This document shows, in pieces, positions 43,037 through 52,157 of a stretch of 64,000 nt of DNA. The position numbers were made by a program, and so were the translations under genes. The stretch comes from Sphingomonas sp. TDK1 (GTDB taxonomy: Bacteria > Pseudomonadota > Alphaproteobacteria > Sphingomonadales > Sphingomonadaceae): assembly GCF_001650735.1 (NCBI RefSeq), contig NZ_LXVY01000029.1, positions 45,367 to 109,366 on the forward strand, in the 5' to 3' direction. How positions within the stretch are numbered: position 1 is the stretch's first letter; each line of letters opens with the position of its first letter. Below the pieces are notes generated by a model, which saw only the letters and a list, made by a program, of their open reading frames with translations, had not been told where the DNA came from and ran no database searches.

Positions 43037-43967
43037 GATCGACAGCTGGAAGGTGAGCCTGCCCTGCACCCGTGCGGAGGCCGAGGCGATCGACGCGGGC
43101 ACGATCGAGATCGAGGCCGTGTTGATGACCACCGAAACGGTGGAGGACGATGTCGAGCATTGGCGGCTCGATGCCTATCTCGAGCAGGAGCCCGATGCGG
43201 CCATGCTCGCGGCGCTGAAGGCGCTGGTGCCGAGTGCGGGCGATGTCGAGCCGGAGGTCGAGGCGCTGACCGCGCAGGACTGGGTCACGCTGAGCCAGGA
43301 AGGGCTGGAGCCGATCCGCGAAGGCCGCTTCGTCGTTCACACCAGCGCCCATCCTGTCGAGGCACCCGAAGGTGGCCGCGCCTTCCTGATTGACGCAGGC
43401 CGCGCCTTCGGAACCGGGCACCATGCGACGACCTCAGGGTGCCTCGCGATGCTGGACGGCCTTTCGAACAAGCAGTTCGCGAACATCATTGACGTTGGAA
43501 CGGGTACCGGGCTGCTTGCCTTCGCCGGTGCCCATCTCTGGCCGGACGCCAGAATCATGGCGACGGACATCGATCCCGCCGCCGTGGACGTGACGCGCGA
43601 GAATGCGGCCGCGAACGACATCGAGGGCGTCGACCTGGTGGTGGCGGACGGCGCGCTCTCGGATGCGATCACCGCCAAGGCGCCCTACGACCTCGTCATC
43701 GCCAACATCCTGGCGGGGCCGCTGGTATCGATGGCGCCGGAGCTGGCCGCCATCGCCGCGCCAGGCGCAACGATCGTGCTGGCTGGCCTGCTGGAGACGC
43801 AGCGCGCGCAGGTGGTGGAAGCGTTCGAGGTGTGCGGCTGCACGCTGGAAGCGTTTGACCGCCGCGGCGACTGGACGATACTGCGGCTCGCCGCTGGCGC
43901 GACGCGCTACGTGCCCGTCACCCCGCCCGACCCCAAGGGCCGCGACGGCTGGGCCCTGGATATTTGA
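43026..43967 (+). CDS. prmA: ribosomal protein L11 methyltransferase
   Basis: The 313-residue enzyme adds methyl groups to ribosomal protein L11 with SAM. The catalytic domain has GRAFGTGHHATTSGCLAML near residue 125, IIDVGTGTGLLAFAGA near 158 and VIANILAGPLVSMAPEL near 225 (NxLxxPL-type motif). The N-terminal domain is present but divergent. ATG 43026 overlaps the end of the SDR gene. A perfect hairpin follows the stop codon. Confidence 0.92.
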   Translation: MSAEIDSWKVSLPCTRAEAEAIDAGTIEIEAVLMTTETVEDDVEHWRLDAYLEQEPDAAMLAALKALVPSAGDVEPEVEALTAQDWVTLSQEGLEPIREGRFVVHTSAHPVEAPEGGRAFLIDAGRAFGTGHHATTSGCLAMLDGLSNKQFANIIDVGTGTGLLAFAGAHLWPDARIMATDIDPAAVDVTRENAAANDIEGVDLVVADGALSDAITAKAPYDLVIANILAGPLVSMAPELAAIAAPGATIVLAGLLETQRAQVVEAFEVCGCTLEAFDRRGDWTILRLAAGATRYVPVTPPDPKGRDGWALDI

Positions 43968-43977
43968 GGGATCGCCC

Positions 43978-44003
43978 GATCCTCCCCCTGGCGGGGGAGG
44001 ATC
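43978..44003. terminator. bidirectional hairpin terminator
   Basis: GATCCTCCCCC and GGGGGAGGATC form a perfect 11-bp stem with a TGGC loop between convergent prmA and HAD genes. The arm sequence is close to that of the larger element at 31367-31495. Confidence 0.8.
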
Positions 44004-44013
44004 TTGCCGGGTC

Positions 44014-44679
44014 TCAGCCGCGATGCCGGCTGACGTAGCTTACAATCTCCTCGGGCGTGCGGAACACGGCGTCGGGGGACATGCCGGTCAGCAGATCCTC
44101 GGCGGCATAGCCCCACAGCACCGAGCCCGCCCGCACGCCGACCTCGCGGGCAGCATCCACGTCGCGGGTCTCGTCGCCGATCGCGAGCGCGGCATGCGGT
44201 TCGACTCCCATCTTGCGTAGCACGCGGCGGAACTTGGGAGCCTTGCCGAACAGCGAGGAGCCGCAGGCATAGCAATGGATGTGTGCGGCGTGGCGTGGGC
44301 CCAGGATCTTGCGCGCATTCTCCTCCGAATTGGAGGTGACCAGCGCGAGCTTCACGCCCATGTCGACCAGCCGTTCGAGCAGGTTCGGCGTGCCGGGAAA
44401 CAGTTCGATCCGGTGCGCCTCGCGCCCCACCAGCTTGCGCACATACCGGGCGATCCACGGCATCTTCCAGCGGGCGATGCCGAGAAATTCGATCACCTCG
44501 CGCGAGCTTTTGCGGCGGAGCAACTCCACCTCGTGCGGCGCGATCTTGCGGAAGCGGAATCGCTCGGCGAGATCGTTGGCGACCGAGACGAACCAGTCGC
44601 CACTGTCGGACAGGGTGCCGTCGAAATCGAAGATGACGAGGTCGAGAGGTCGGGTCGCGATGGCGCCCGTATCAGCCAT
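44014..44679 (-). CDS. HAD hydrolase, phosphoglycolate phosphatase-like
   Basis: The 221-residue protein has motif I IFDFDGTLSDSG near residue 16, motif II VTSNSEENA near 114, Lys in FGKAPKFRR near 145 and motif IV IGDETRDVDAA near 166. This is a standard subfamily IA phosphatase. Two starts are possible: ATG 44679, which I chose, overlaps the stop of the cation exporter gene; ATG 44697 would add six residues. The substrate cannot be told. Confidence 0.86.
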   Translation of the reverse strand: MADTGAIATRPLDLVIFDFDGTLSDSGDWFVSVANDLAERFRFRKIAPHEVELLRRKSSREVIEFLGIARWKMPWIARYVRKLVGREAHRIELFPGTPNLLERLVDMGVKLALVTSNSEENARKILGPRHAAHIHCYACGSSLFGKAPKFRRVLRKMGVEPHAALAIGDETRDVDAAREVGVRAGSVLWGYAAEDLLTGMSPDAVFRTPEEIVSYVSRHRG

Positions 44680-45637
44680 GTCCGCTACCAGTTCCATGCA
44701 TCCGGCACTCCGCCCCGTTGCCCAACTCTATCTGTACCGTGCTGTGCTCGATCCGGAAATCGTGCGCGAGCAAATGCTGAAGATGAAGCAGAAATGCGTC
44801 ACCTGGATGACCATCGGGCATCACCAGATGCGCCGTCAGCGCCGCTTCGGTGGTGCTCATGGGCCAGACATGCAGATCATGGACGCGGGCGACGCCCGGC
44901 TGCGCCAGCAGCGTCTCCTCCACCGCCTGCAGGTCGATGCGGTCGGGCACGGCCTGCAGTACCATGGTGAGCGATTCGCGGAGCAACCCCCAGGTGCCGA
45001 TCAGGATCACCAGCACGACGACGAGGCTGATCGCGGGATCGATCCAGCGGAGGCCGGTCCACCAGATCAAAGCCCCCGCCACGACCACGGCGGCCGACAC
45101 CGCCGCGTCGGCCGCCATGTGCATATAGGCGCCGCGAATGTTGATGTCGTGCTCGCGACCGCGGGCGAATAGCAGGGCGGTGCCGAGGTTCACGATGATG
45201 CCCGCCCCTGCCACCAGCATGACCGGAATCGGCGCGACAGCGGGCGGATCGGCGAAGCGCTGGATGGTCTCCAGCAGGATCGCGCCGATCGCGATCAGCA
45301 GCAGCAGGGCGTTGGCAAGCGCGGCGAGGATCGACGAGGCACCCAGGCCATAGGTAAAGCGCGGCGTCGCGGGGCGTTTGCCGAGCTCCGCGCCGACCCA
45401 GGCGATCAGCAGGCCAAGCACGTCGGACAGGTTGTGGCCCGCATCGGCGAGCAGCGCCATCGACCCGGTCCAGATCCCCGCGCCGCCTTCCATCACCACA
45501 AAGGCGATATTGAGCGTTATACCGATCGCGAAGGCGCGCCCGAAATCGGCAGGCGCATGGCTGTGGCCTAGGCCGTGCGCGTGGCTGTGCCCGTGTGAAT
45601 GGCCATGAGGATGGCTGTGCGCGTGATTTCCCGACAT
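44672..45637 (-). CDS. cation diffusion facilitator family zinc/cobalt exporter (CzcD/ZitB type)
   Basis: The 321-residue inner-membrane protein starts with a His-rich metal-binding tail (HAHSHPHGHSHGHSHAHGLG), has six membrane helices, and keeps the HxxxD and DxxxD-type sites (ALLADAGHNLSDV near 62 and HMAADAAVSA near 170). The C-terminal cytosolic domain includes VHDLHVWPMS. It exports Zn2+ and perhaps Co2+ or Cd2+ in exchange for protons. Its stop overlaps the HAD gene start. No metal-sensing regulator is adjacent. Confidence 0.93.
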   Translation of the reverse strand: MSGNHAHSHPHGHSHGHSHAHGLGHSHAPADFGRAFAIGITLNIAFVVMEGGAGIWTGSMALLADAGHNLSDVLGLLIAWVGAELGKRPATPRFTYGLGASSILAALANALLLLIAIGAILLETIQRFADPPAVAPIPVMLVAGAGIIVNLGTALLFARGREHDINIRGAYMHMAADAAVSAAVVVAGALIWWTGLRWIDPAISLVVVLVILIGTWGLLRESLTMVLQAVPDRIDLQAVEETLLAQPGVARVHDLHVWPMSTTEAALTAHLVMPDGHPGDAFLLHLQHLLAHDFRIEHSTVQIELGNGAECRMHGTGSGHG

Positions 45638-45722
45638 GCGGCGCGATCCTAGCGGGCGCAGCCCATGTGATGCTAGCCCATTGCGGCAAACGGGGTGTGG
45701 CCGCTTGAACGCTAGCCCGTGG

Positions 45723-45794
45723 CCCTGCGAAAGCAGGGGTCCAGGGCCATGCGCGACGTCCTATTCAACCCTGGGCCCCTGCTTTCGCAGGGGA
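45723..45794. repeat. CCCTGCGAAAGCAGGGG intergenic palindrome
   Basis: CCCTGCGAAAGCAGGGGTCC with CAGGG is mirrored by CCCTGGGCCCCTGCTTTCGC with AGGGG. Each half is a hairpin with a GAAA-like loop, and the two halves also pair with each other. It lies upstream of the exporter gene, after the EF-hand gene. It is a third class of REP-like element. Confidence 0.8.
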
Positions 45795-45809
45795 ACGGCC
45801 GGGGCAGGT

Positions 45810-46304
45810 TCAGCGGCGCTTGCGCTTGCCGTCCGTCGGGTTGAACGCGGGCGGGCGGATCGTCACCAGCTCGCTGCGCTCGATCACGCCGTCCTTGTTC
45901 TTGTCGAACCGCACCCAGATCAGCGCGAAGCGGTCCTGGAATTCGGCCCAGCTCACCTTGTTGTCGCCGTCGCGGTCCATCTCGAACGGGCTGGGCAGGG
46001 TGTTGCGGTCGCCCATCCAGCGCAGCGACCAGTCCGAATAGGCGATATAACCGAGGCTGCCGGTGTGGCCGGTATCGGCGCTGTCGAAACTGCGCTTGAG
46101 TCCTGCGTCGAACTCGGCGCGGGTAACGCGGGCGTCGCCGTCGCTGTCGAACCCCGCAATCAGCAGCGCGACCGGCTCGGCGATCACCGTCGCCTGCGGC
46201 TGCACGCCGGGTGCGTTCACCGTTATCGGGCCGGTTGCAGAACGTTCCTGGGCGGCTGCGGGCAGGGCGGCGGTGCAGGCGGCAAGCAGCAGGAACAGGC
46301 GCAT
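45810..46304 (-). CDS. exported EF-hand calcium-binding protein
   Basis: The 164-residue protein has a Sec signal (cleavage near residue 19) and at least three EF-hand loops: DSDGDARVTRAEF near 53, DRDGDNKVSWAEF near 109 and DKNKDGVIERSEL near 134; a degenerate one (DTGHTGSLGYIAY) lies near 77. It should bind Ca2+ in the periplasm. It begins 10 bases after queA and is the last gene of the xseB-to-queA run. The C-terminus is basic (DGKRKRR). Confidence 0.87.
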   Translation of the reverse strand: MRLFLLLAACTAALPAAAQERSATGPITVNAPGVQPQATVIAEPVALLIAGFDSDGDARVTRAEFDAGLKRSFDSADTGHTGSLGYIAYSDWSLRWMGDRNTLPSPFEMDRDGDNKVSWAEFQDRFALIWVRFDKNKDGVIERSELVTIRPPAFNPTDGKRKRR

Positions 46305-46314
46305 TGAATTCCCT

Positions 46315-47346
46315 TTAGCGGGCGGGCAGCAACAGGCTCGAATCACCGTAACTGTAGAAGCGATAGCCGGTTTCGATCGCATGGGCATAGGCGGCCTGCA
46401 TGCGATCCAACCCCATCAGCGCGGAAACGAGCATGAACAGCGTCGAGCGCGGCAGATGGAAGTTGGTGACCAGCCCGTCGACGCCCTTGAAGCGATAGCC
46501 CGGGGTGATGAAGATCGCGGTGTCGCCCTCGAAGGGCTGGATTACGCGATCCTCGTCGGCGGCGCTTTCGAGCAGACGCAGGCTGGTGGTGCCCACCGCG
46601 ATGATGCGGTTGCCGGCAGCGCGCACGGCATTGAGCCGATCGGCCACCTCCGGCGTGATGCGGCCCCATTCGGCGTGCATCTTATGGTCGGCAGTGTCTT
46701 CGGCCTTGACCGGCAGGAAGGTGCCGGCGCCGACATGCAGCGTCAGCGTCGCGTGGTCGATGCCGGCGGCTTCCAGCGACGCCATCAGCGCAGGCGTGAA
46801 GTGCAGCGCCGCGGTAGGCGCGGCAACGGCACCGGGCTCGTTGGCGAACATCGTCTGATAGTCGTCGGCGTCGCGTTCGTCGGTCGGGCGCTTGGAGGCG
46901 ATGTACGGCGGCAGCGGCATGCGGCCGCACCGTTCCAGCAGCAGCTCGACCGGCTCGTCGCCCTGGAAGTCGAGCGCGAAGCTGCCGTCTTCCGCGCGAT
47001 CCGAGGCGATCGCGATCGCCTCGGGGCCGAAGTCGATCGCATCGCCCTCGCGCAGCCGCTTGGCGTTGCGGATGAACGCACGCCAGCGGCGCGGCCCCTC
47101 GCGCTTGTGGAGCGTCGCGCCGATCTTCGCTTCGCCGCGCATGCCCTCCAGCTGCGCCGGGATCACACGGGTGTCGTTGAACACCAGGCAGTCGCCGGGG
47201 TTGAGCTGGGCGGCAAGGTCGCGGACGATCGCGTCGCGCGTCTCCGCCGCGTCCAGCACCAGCAGCCGCGCGGAGTCGCGCGGGTTTGCCGGGCGCAGCG
47301 CGATCCGTTCGTTCGGCAGTTGGAAATCGAAAAGGTCGACGTTCAC
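46315..47346 (-). CDS. queA: S-adenosylmethionine:tRNA ribosyltransferase-isomerase
   Basis: The 343-residue enzyme makes epoxyqueuosine in the wobble base of tRNAs reading NAU/NAC codons, using the ribosyl part of SAM. It starts MNVDLFDFQLPNERIALRP, with VFNDTRVIPAQL near residue 55, the APTAALHFTP motif, LHVGAGTF near 190 and TTSLRLLES near 240. Length is typical. It lies 13 bases after the cyclophilin gene. The partner tgt is not in this window. Confidence 0.96.
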   Translation of the reverse strand: MNVDLFDFQLPNERIALRPANPRDSARLLVLDAAETRDAIVRDLAAQLNPGDCLVFNDTRVIPAQLEGMRGEAKIGATLHKREGPRRWRAFIRNAKRLREGDAIDFGPEAIAIASDRAEDGSFALDFQGDEPVELLLERCGRMPLPPYIASKRPTDERDADDYQTMFANEPGAVAAPTAALHFTPALMASLEAAGIDHATLTLHVGAGTFLPVKAEDTADHKMHAEWGRITPEVADRLNAVRAAGNRIIAVGTTSLRLLESAADEDRVIQPFEGDTAIFITPGYRFKGVDGLVTNFHLPRSTLFMLVSALMGLDRMQAAYAHAIETGYRFYSYGDSSLLLPAR

Positions 47347-47359
47347 GGGCGGCGGTCGA

Positions 47360-48148
47360 TCACTTCTTCTTCGGCGCCGGTTTCTTCACCGCGGGTGCGG
47401 GTTTGCCGGCCGGGGCGCCCGGGCCCACCGGGATCAGCATCGGGCCGGCCGCCGCCGGGGCCGCAGGCGCTAGCGGCTGATAGGGCGGGGGATTGTCCGA
47501 CTCGATATAGGCGTGGATGATCTTGGTCGGGTTCTGCGGCGGTTCGCCGCGCTGAATCTTGTCCACCCATTCCATGCCCGAGGTGACGCGTCCGAACACG
47601 GTATAGTCGTGGTCGAAGGCGAGCTTGGGCTGCATCATGATGAAGAACTGGCTGTTCGCGCTGTTCTCCGCCTCGGCCTTCTGCTCGGCGGTGGCATTAT
47701 CCGGCGCGCCGCGGCGGGCGGCAGATACGGTGCCGCGGACATGCGGCAGCGAGCTGAACTCCGCCGGCACGTTGGGCATGTCCGAATCGCCGGTACCGTC
47801 GCCCTTGGGATCACCGCCCTGGGCAATGTTGTAGGGATCGTCGACTACGCGGTGGAAGGTCAGGCCGTCATAGAAGTGCTTGCGGGTGAGCGTCTTGATC
47901 CGTTCGACCATCTTCGGCGCAACGTCCGGGCGCAGCCGGATCAGCACGCGGCCCCCGGTGGACAGGTCGAGCACCCAGGTGTTCTCCGGGTCGGCGGGAA
48001 CCAGCACGGCGGGACGGGTGTTGACGTCCGAACTGACGCCCTTGAACGGTTCGATGACGGGCTTCGGCTTGCCCCCGCCGCCCTGGGCCAGCGCCGGCAC
48101 GGCGAACAGCGTGGCGGCCATGGCGGCCATCGTGGCTAGGAAACGCAT
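47360..48148 (-). CDS. exported cyclophilin-type peptidyl-prolyl isomerase
   Basis: The 262-residue protein has a Sec signal (cleavage near residue 22, after ALA) and a cyclophilin domain with FYDGLTFHRVV near 93 and SQFFIMMQPKLAFDHDYTVFG near 165, with the usual FGRVTSGMEWVD after it. It should help protein folding in the periplasm. The last 45 residues are Pro/Ala-rich with a lysine end (KKPAPKKK), an extension outside the family core. ATG 48148 follows GGGAAG. Confidence 0.92.
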   Translation of the reverse strand: MRFLATMAAMAATLFAVPALAQGGGGKPKPVIEPFKGVSSDVNTRPAVLVPADPENTWVLDLSTGGRVLIRLRPDVAPKMVERIKTLTRKHFYDGLTFHRVVDDPYNIAQGGDPKGDGTGDSDMPNVPAEFSSLPHVRGTVSAARRGAPDNATAEQKAEAENSANSQFFIMMQPKLAFDHDYTVFGRVTSGMEWVDKIQRGEPPQNPTKIIHAYIESDNPPPYQPLAPAAPAAAGPMLIPVGPGAPAGKPAPAVKKPAPKKK

Positions 48149-48233
48149 CGAACTTCCCACTCGTTTTCTGGTGAATGCGCGGCTCTACCGCAATCGCCGG
48201 GCAGCGCAAAGCCCGGCTGGTATCGGCTTGGTG

Positions 48234-48743
48234 TTAGTTGCTGCCCTTGCGACCAAGCAGCTCGACGCGTGCGGCGACATCGGCCTCGACGGCCTCGGTC
48301 ACGAAGCGATGGATCGGGCCGCCATATATGGCGATTTCCTTCACCAGCCGGCTTGCGATCGGCTGAAGCGAGACGTCGGCCATCAAAAAGACAGTCTCGA
48401 TCCGGTCGTTGATCTGCTGGTTCATGCCGGCCATCTGGTACTCGTACTCAAAATCCGCGACCGCGCGCAGGCCCCTGACGATCACGCTCGCGCGCTCACG
48501 CTCGGCAAAGTCCATCAGCAGCGAATCGAAGCTGACGACCTCGATCGTGCCGGGCAGGCCCTCCACTTCGCGACGGACCATGGCCATCCGCTCCTCGACG
48601 GTGAACATCGGCGACTTGGACGGGTTGGTGGTCACGCCGATCACCAGCCGATCGACGAGCTTCGCGCCGCGCCGGATGATGTCCATATGGCCGCGGGTGA
48701 TCGGATCGAAGGTGCCGGGATAGACCCCGATACGGCTGTGCAT
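48234..48743 (-). CDS. coaD: pantetheine-phosphate adenylyltransferase
   Basis: The 169-residue enzyme joins 4'-phosphopantetheine and ATP to make dephospho-CoA, the fourth step from pantothenate. It starts MHSRIGVYPGTFDPITRGHMD, with the T/HxGH nucleotide motif, has RGLRAVADFEYEYQMAGMN near residue 91 and ends with SRLVKEIAIYGG near 140. Full length. It lies 19 bases after ispA. Confidence 0.97.
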   Translation of the reverse strand: MHSRIGVYPGTFDPITRGHMDIIRRGAKLVDRLVIGVTTNPSKSPMFTVEERMAMVRREVEGLPGTIEVVSFDSLLMDFAERERASVIVRGLRAVADFEYEYQMAGMNQQINDRIETVFLMADVSLQPIASRLVKEIAIYGGPIHRFVTEAVEADVAARVELLGRKGSN

Positions 48744-48762
48744 GCGGGTTCTCCCCCGGTCC

Positions 48763-49671
48763 TTACCGGTCGCGTTCGAGGGTGAAGCGCGCCACGTCGC
48801 GCAGCAGGTCGGCCTCGGGGCCATAGGCGTGGAGATGGGCGATCGCTTGGTCGACCAGCATGCGCGCCTGTTCGCGTGCGCGATCAATGCCGAGCAGTGA
48901 CAGGAAGGTCTCCTTGCCTGCCGCACCGTCCTTGCCGAGCTTCTTGCCGACCAGCGCCTCGTCGCCCTCGGCATCGAGGATGTCGTCGACGATCTGGAAG
49001 GCGAGGCCGATGTCGCGGGCATAGCCGCGCAGGCCGGTGCGCCCCTCGGGCGACACGCGGCCGAGGATCGCGGCGCTCTCGACCGCGCAGCTGATCAGCG
49101 CGCCGGTCTTCATCGCCTGGAGCCGGGTTACGGTGGCAAGATCGAAGCTGGCCTTCTCCGCTTCCAGGTCCATCATCTGGCCGCCGGCCATGCCGGAAGG
49201 GCCGGAAGCGCGGGCCAGTTCGGCGATCAGCTCGACGCGGACATAGGGGTCCGGATGGGTCGCCTCATGGCCGAGGATCTCGAAGGCCAGCGCGTGGAGG
49301 CAGTCGCCCGCCAGGATCGCGGTGGCCTCATCGAACGCCCTGTGCACTGTCGGCTTGCCGCGGCGCATGTCGTCATTGTCCATCGCGGGCAGGTCGTCAT
49401 GGATCAGCGAATAGACATGGATGCATTCCAGCGCCGTCGCGACGCGGGCCGCGCAGGTCTTGTCGACCGCGAACAGCTGGGCCGTAGCGAACACCAGCAG
49501 CGGCCGCAGCCGCTTGCCACCGCCGATCGCGGCGTGGCGCATCGCGCGGTACAGGTCGGCGCGGGGGTCGTCCGGCACTTCGAGCAGCCGGTCGAACTGG
49601 GCGTCGATCTCGGCTGCGACCTGGCGCAGCGCCGATTCGAGCGCGAGCGATGCGTGCGTCACGCTCGCCAC
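48763..49671 (-). CDS. ispA: polyprenyl synthetase, probable (2E,6E)-farnesyl diphosphate synthase
   Basis: The 302-residue prenyltransferase has the first Asp-rich motif IHDDLPAMDND near residue 90, the GGGKRLRP segment near 50, and the second Asp-rich motif IVDDILD near 231. The spacing DDxxxxD marks bacterial short-chain FPP/GPP synthases. It supplies farnesyl diphosphate for undecaprenyl, quinone and carotenoid synthesis. The start is GTG at 49671, 3 bases after the xseB stop; that xseB-ispA pairing is typical. dxs does not follow here. Confidence 0.93.
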   Translation of the reverse strand: MASVTHASLALESALRQVAAEIDAQFDRLLEVPDDPRADLYRAMRHAAIGGGKRLRPLLVFATAQLFAVDKTCAARVATALECIHVYSLIHDDLPAMDNDDMRRGKPTVHRAFDEATAILAGDCLHALAFEILGHEATHPDPYVRVELIAELARASGPSGMAGGQMMDLEAEKASFDLATVTRLQAMKTGALISCAVESAAILGRVSPEGRTGLRGYARDIGLAFQIVDDILDAEGDEALVGKKLGKDGAAGKETFLSLLGIDRAREQARMLVDQAIAHLHAYGPEADLLRDVARFTLERDR

Positions 49672-49674
49672 GCC

Positions 49675-49920
49675 TCAGCCGGCCGCGAAGGGCGTGGTGC
49701 CGGCGGCGCGGCCGTCGGCGTCGGTGCGGATCGCCTCGATCCGGGCCTGCGCTGCATCGAGACGTGCCGCGCATTGCCGGCGCAGCTGGTCGCCGCGCTC
49801 GTAAAGGTCGATCGCCTCCTGCAACGCCGCTTCCCCGCTCTCCAGCCGGCTCACGATCTTCTCCAGTTCCTTCAGCGCCTCTTCGAAGGAGAGCGCCGTG
49901 ATATCCGCTTGGTCGGTCAT
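49675..49920 (-). CDS. xseB: exodeoxyribonuclease VII small subunit
   Basis: The 81-residue helical protein matches XseB: SFEEALKELEKIVSRLESGE near residue 11, then LQEAIDLYERGDQLRRQCAARLDAAQ. It forms the regulatory subunit of exonuclease VII with XseA, which is not in this window. Its C-terminus is slightly longer than average. The S9 peptidase gene lies 53 bases upstream on the same strand. Confidence 0.95.
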   Translation of the reverse strand: MTDQADITALSFEEALKELEKIVSRLESGEAALQEAIDLYERGDQLRRQCAARLDAAQARIEAIRTDADGRAAGTTPFAAG

Positions 49921-49973
49921 GATGCTGCTATGCGGCAGGGTGGGGCCCGATGGCAACCGGGCCCCGCCGCAAT

Positions 49974-52010
49974 TTACTGGCCGGCCGGCTTGGTGCGGTA
50001 GCGATCGAACCAGGCGAGGATGGCCGCCGCCTTGGCCGCGGACTGGCTGGGCCGCGCGGTGAAGCCGCCATGGCTGGCACCGGGCACCTTCACCAGTGCG
50101 GTCGGCACGCCGCGAATCTGGAGCGCCGCATAATATTGCTCCGATTCGCTCACCGGGGTGCGGTAATCCTCGCTGCCGACGACGACGAGGGTCGGTGTCT
50201 TGACGTTGCCGACCAGGCTGAGCGGCGAGCGGTTCCAATAGCTCATCGGATCTTCCCAGGGCTGCTTGGCGAACCAGTAGCGCGAGGTGAAACCGGTCGC
50301 GTCCATGGTCAGCGCTTCGCTGATCCAGTTGATCACCGGTTTCTGCGTGGCGGCGGCCTTGAAGCGATCATTCTTGCCGACGATCCAGGCGGTGAGCACG
50401 CCGCCGCCGGATCCGCCGGTGACGAACAGATTGTCGGGATCGGCCACGCCTGCCGCGACCGCGGCATCCACCGCGGCCATCAGGTCCCCGTAATCGTCAC
50501 CGGGATATTTCTTGTCGATCAGGTCGGCGAATTCTTCGCCATAGGAGGTGCTGCCCCGCGGGTTCGCGTAGAGCACCGCATAGCCGTGCGCGGCATAGAG
50601 CTGATAGTCGGTCGAGAAGCCGGGGCCATAGGCGGTGTGCGGGCCGCCATGGATCTCCAGGATCGTCGGCACGCGTGGGCCGGGCTTCACGCCGGGCGGG
50701 GTGACGAGCCAAGCGTCGATCTTGCGGCCATCGGGGGCAGTGACGGCGAGCGGGGTTACCGGCGCCAGCGTCTTGGACGCGAGCAGATTGTCGTTGAGAT
50801 GGGTGAGGCGGCGGCCATTCACATAGATGTCCGCCGGGTGCAGCGCGTCGCCGCCCGTATAGGCGATGGTGCCGCCTGCCGAGACCGTAAAATCACCGCC
50901 GGTATAGGGCCGGTCGAGTCCACCGCCGGTGAGGCCGGTGGCGACCGTGGTCGCCTTGCCGTCCAGCCCGATGCGGGCGACCTGCTTGCGGCCGTGATCG
51001 TCATAGGAGACGAACAGGCTGCGGCCGTCCTTCGCCCAGACTGCGCCGTCGATGCTCTTGTCGAGCCCGGCGGTGAGCGCGCGGCTGCCGCTGCCGTCGC
51101 GGTTCATCACATAGAGCTGGGTGTTCTGGAAGCTGCGATGCGTGTCGTCGAAGCCGAGATAGGCGATGCGGGTCCCGTCGGGCGAGAGCACCGGCGCGGC
51201 ATCGGGGCCGTAGCGCTTGGTGATCTGAGTCAGCGTGCCGGAGGCGACGTCGACCGCGTAGATTTCGCTGTCGTTGGGCTCGCGCTCCCAATCCTTGCGG
51301 CGGTTGCTGCCGAAGAAGATCGTCCGCCCGTCGTTCGACCAGGCGAGCGGTCCGGCATCGTCAACCTTGCCGAAGGTGACCTGACGCGGCGCGCCGCCGT
51401 CGGCCGATACGATGAAGATATGATCCGAGCCGGGCTTGAGATAGCCGCCGCCATCGGCTCGGTAGGTGACACGGTCGATCACTTCCAGCGGCTCCGCCCA
51501 TTTGGCGCCGTCGGGCTTGGGCGGCTGGCTGCCGAGACGCATGCCGTCGCCGGGCACCGTCATGGTGTAGGCGATCTGCTTGCCGTCAGGCGACCAGGTG
51601 ATGGCCTGCGGACTGTCCGGCAGGCCCGTCACACGGGCGGTAGCGCCGGTCGCGATCCAGCGGACAAACAGCTGCGGTGCTCCGCCCTCGGCGCTCGAGA
51701 CATAGGCGAGGCGGGTCCCGTCAGGCGACCAGCGCGGCTGGCTGTGCGATCCGGTACCGGCGACGAGCGGCGTCTGCTCGCCGGACTTCACGTCGACCAG
51801 CCAGATCGTCGCGCGGCCGCGATCGGTCATGATGTCGGCGGACTGGCGGACATAGGCGACCTTGCTGCCGTCCGGGCTGATCTGGGGATCGCTCGCCTGC
51901 TCCAGCGCAAACAGGTCGCTGCCGGTGAACAGGCGGCTGGGCCCATCCTGCGCGAGCGCGGCCGCAGGGATCGCGGCGCTGAGGAGGAGGGCTAGGGGGA
52001 CGAGGCGCAT
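49974..52010 (-). CDS. exported S9-family prolyl oligopeptidase-like peptidase
   Basis: The 678-residue protein has a Sec signal (cleavage near residue 21), an N-terminal beta-propeller with WD40-like/TolB repeats (WSPDGTRLAY, WSPDGKQIAY, LSPDGTRIAY), and a C-terminal alpha/beta-hydrolase domain. The Ser nucleophile is in VTGGSGGGVLT near 510, Asp in GSEDYRTPV near 595 and His in GASHGGF near 630. Relatives are acylaminoacyl or dipeptidyl peptidases. I chose ATG 52010; the open frame continues far upstream over the opposite-strand dehydrogenase but with no peptidase similarity. Confidence 0.93.
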   Translation of the reverse strand: MRLVPLALLLSAAIPAAALAQDGPSRLFTGSDLFALEQASDPQISPDGSKVAYVRQSADIMTDRGRATIWLVDVKSGEQTPLVAGTGSHSQPRWSPDGTRLAYVSSAEGGAPQLFVRWIATGATARVTGLPDSPQAITWSPDGKQIAYTMTVPGDGMRLGSQPPKPDGAKWAEPLEVIDRVTYRADGGGYLKPGSDHIFIVSADGGAPRQVTFGKVDDAGPLAWSNDGRTIFFGSNRRKDWEREPNDSEIYAVDVASGTLTQITKRYGPDAAPVLSPDGTRIAYLGFDDTHRSFQNTQLYVMNRDGSGSRALTAGLDKSIDGAVWAKDGRSLFVSYDDHGRKQVARIGLDGKATTVATGLTGGGLDRPYTGGDFTVSAGGTIAYTGGDALHPADIYVNGRRLTHLNDNLLASKTLAPVTPLAVTAPDGRKIDAWLVTPPGVKPGPRVPTILEIHGGPHTAYGPGFSTDYQLYAAHGYAVLYANPRGSTSYGEEFADLIDKKYPGDDYGDLMAAVDAAVAAGVADPDNLFVTGGSGGGVLTAWIVGKNDRFKAAATQKPVINWISEALTMDATGFTSRYWFAKQPWEDPMSYWNRSPLSLVGNVKTPTLVVVGSEDYRTPVSESEQYYAALQIRGVPTALVKVPGASHGGFTARPSQSAAKAAAILAWFDRYRTKPAGQ

Positions 52011-52157
52011 GAAGGTCTCCGGCAGGACAGATACAGCATGGTGTTCGGGCGTCGCGCGCTTGGCAAGCCGTTCCGCGCGCAATGGACGGCAGTATGATTG
52101 CCGCCCTTGGCACCCTGCGCCTAGGTCCGCGTTGGGAAGCGCGAAGGAGACTTGCGG

